Below, piece by piece: positions 4,792 to 5,392 of a stretch of DNA of 5,392 nucleotides (within the stretch, counting starts at the first letter, position 1; every line of letters starts with the position of its first letter). The stretch covers positions 1 to 5,392 of the forward strand of contig CAJLLH010000094.1 in the NCBI GenBank assembly GCA_905207385.1, given 5' to 3'. The notes under the pieces were generated by a model. It was not told the origin of the DNA. It did no database searches and saw nothing but the letters and a program-made list of their open reading frames with translations. The stretch comes from an uncultured Eubacteriales bacterium (lineage in GTDB: Bacteria; Bacillota; Clostridia; Christensenellales; Borkfalkiaceae). A program made the translations under genes and the position numbers.

Positions 4792-5268
4792 TTATTCAAG
4801 TTTTGCGCCGCAAGCGGAACAGAAAGCTCCGTGTTTTACTTTCTCGCCGCAGTGCGGACAGGTTACTAAAAGTTCCGCGCCGCAATGTCTGCAAAAGTTT
4901 GCTTTTTCTTCGTTAGGGTTGCCGCATATCGGGCACAGATTATCTTCTTCGCCCTTGGCGGCTTTTGCAATTGCGCTTACGGCGGGGGCTATTTCCTGAC
5001 CCGCTTCATTTATTACGGGCACGGTTTCGTTTTTTACATACCCCGTAATTTCGCGCCTGAATCCCCAAGAGGTCATTGTGCCGCCTACGGCAAGCAAGGG
5101 CAGTCCCACAAAACAGCACCAGAAAAGACTTGGCGTCGACCCCGTACCGAAAGACGTAAAAAAGCTTACAAATCCCGTAATTGCAAACGCCGCGCCTATA
5201 ACCATAACGCAGATGCCCGCAATTTTAAGCGTTTTCTTTATTTTAGCGTGTTTGTTTTTGTCGTTCAT
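4792..5268 (-). CDS. Membrane protein with two C-terminal zinc ribbons
   Basis: A 158-residue protein. A basic N-terminus (MNDKNKHAKIKK) precedes two hydrophobic helices at about 15-37 and 47-66, with a Gly/Ser/Thr-rich turn between. After a polar linker (70-110) come two four-cysteine zinc ribbons: C112-x2-C115 with C126-x2-C129, and C137-x2-C140 with C150-x2-C153, each ending CGA-like. The positive-inside rule puts both termini, and so the ribbons, in the cytoplasm (inference). This architecture is common among uncharacterised Bacillota proteins annotated only as zinc-ribbon domain proteins. Partner and role are unknown. The ATG has AAGG 10 nt upstream (5279-5282) and a near-consensus promoter. 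It is monocistronic within the window and converges on the 88-residue gene. Confidence 0.88.
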   Translation of the reverse strand: MNDKNKHAKIKKTLKIAGICVMVIGAAFAITGFVSFFTSFGTGSTPSLFWCCFVGLPLLAVGGTMTSWGFRREITGYVKNETVPVINEAGQEIAPAVSAIAKAAKGEEDNLCPICGNPNEEKANFCRHCGAELLVTCPHCGEKVKHGAFCSACGAKLE

Positions 5269-5288
5269 AACATATTTTCCTTAAGCTG

Positions 5289-5317
5289 AGTATATCATAG
5301 GGTGCTGTAGTTGTCAA
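5289..5317 (-). promoter_or_regulatory. Promoter of the zinc-ribbon membrane protein gene
   Basis: On the minus strand TTGACA (5312-5317) and TATACT (5289-5294) are spaced 17 bp apart, with only one mismatch to consensus. The expected start is near 5282, giving a short leader of about 14 nt that still includes at least part of the AAGG ribosome site. No operator-like palindrome overlaps it. Confidence 0.85.
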
Positions 5318-5392
5318 CGCTAAAATTATTTAATACAGATGTGTATGCGCATAGTTTATGACGCGTGCAAAGTTACAGAATAAGCGGCGGGG
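5318..5392. other. Intergenic end of window
   Basis: No gene, SD or convincing promoter is visible. The stretch contains the palindrome TATGCGCATA (5344-5353), identical to the one in the spacer of the pfl promoter at 135-144. A weak TTGTCA (5311-5316) lacks a matching -10. A neighbouring gene may begin beyond the window. Confidence 0.4.
5344..5353. repeat. Palindrome TATGCGCATA, second copy
   Basis: A perfect 10-bp palindrome identical to positions 135-144, where it lies between the -35 and -10 boxes of the pfl promoter. Two exact copies of a 10-mer in 5.4 kb are unlikely by chance in a simple model. A shared regulator binding site is possible but unproven. Confidence 0.35.

Noticed and set aside
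4885..5289. Plus-strand 134-codon frame opposite the zinc-ribbon gene
   Set aside because: The opposite strand has paired CxxC ribbons, membrane helices, an SD and a near-consensus promoter; this frame is its shadow.

Overview
The window looks like a chromosomal piece of an anaerobic, probably gut-type Bacillota (class Clostridia or a relative). The reasons are a pyruvate formate-lyase (PFL) operon with proteins close to the clostridial type, strong Shine-Dalgarno (SD) sites, TTGACA/TATAAT-like promoters, Xre regulators and a small zinc-ribbon membrane protein. Genus cannot be told from the sequence alone.

Region 1-382 is a regulatory leader. It has a strong promoter (129-157), then what I read as a ZTP riboswitch (the 'pfl RNA motif', about 176-270). 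This runs into an intrinsic terminator (262-296) whose 5' arm overlaps the conserved ligand-binding UCUGGGCA strand, which is the layout of a ligand-ON switch.

Region 383-3935 is one operon: pflA (activating enzyme, 383-1111), a 100-residue thioredoxin-like protein (1200-1502), a 679-residue PFL catalytic body (1492-3531) and a separate 77-residue glycyl-radical domain (3637-3870), closed by a GC-rich terminator (3901-3935). The central observation is that PFL is split. The large protein stops exactly where the C-terminal glycyl-radical domain should begin, and the small protein is exactly that missing piece, with the RVSGYAV radical loop. Joined they give 756 residues, about the size of an ordinary PFL. 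Three copies of a 27-bp repeat (1150-1176, 3531-3557, 3586-3612) lie in the operon's intergenic gaps. Two of them sit about 50 bp before a start codon, and two lie tandemly in the 105-nt gap that splits PFL. The catalytic Cys-Cys pair is flanked by two extra cysteines, notable beside a CxxC thioredoxin-like gene.

Region 3974-4768 is a compact divergent regulatory module: two tandem paralogous Xre repressor-like genes on the minus strand, an 88-residue unrecognised gene on the plus strand, and between them two related palindromic operators overlapping both promoters. A perfect 36-nt palindrome (4733-4768) serves as a probable bidirectional terminator.

Region 4792-5317 holds a minus-strand gene for a two-helix membrane protein with two C-terminal zinc ribbons and a near-consensus promoter. 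The final 75 bases contain no recognisable gene.

Proposed working logic (inference): when 10-formyl-tetrahydrofolate runs low, ZTP rises and the riboswitch lets RNA polymerase read into the operon. The activase then installs the radical on the small exchangeable subunit, and the two-piece PFL makes formate and acetyl-CoA. The thioredoxin-like protein may keep cysteines of the complex reduced.
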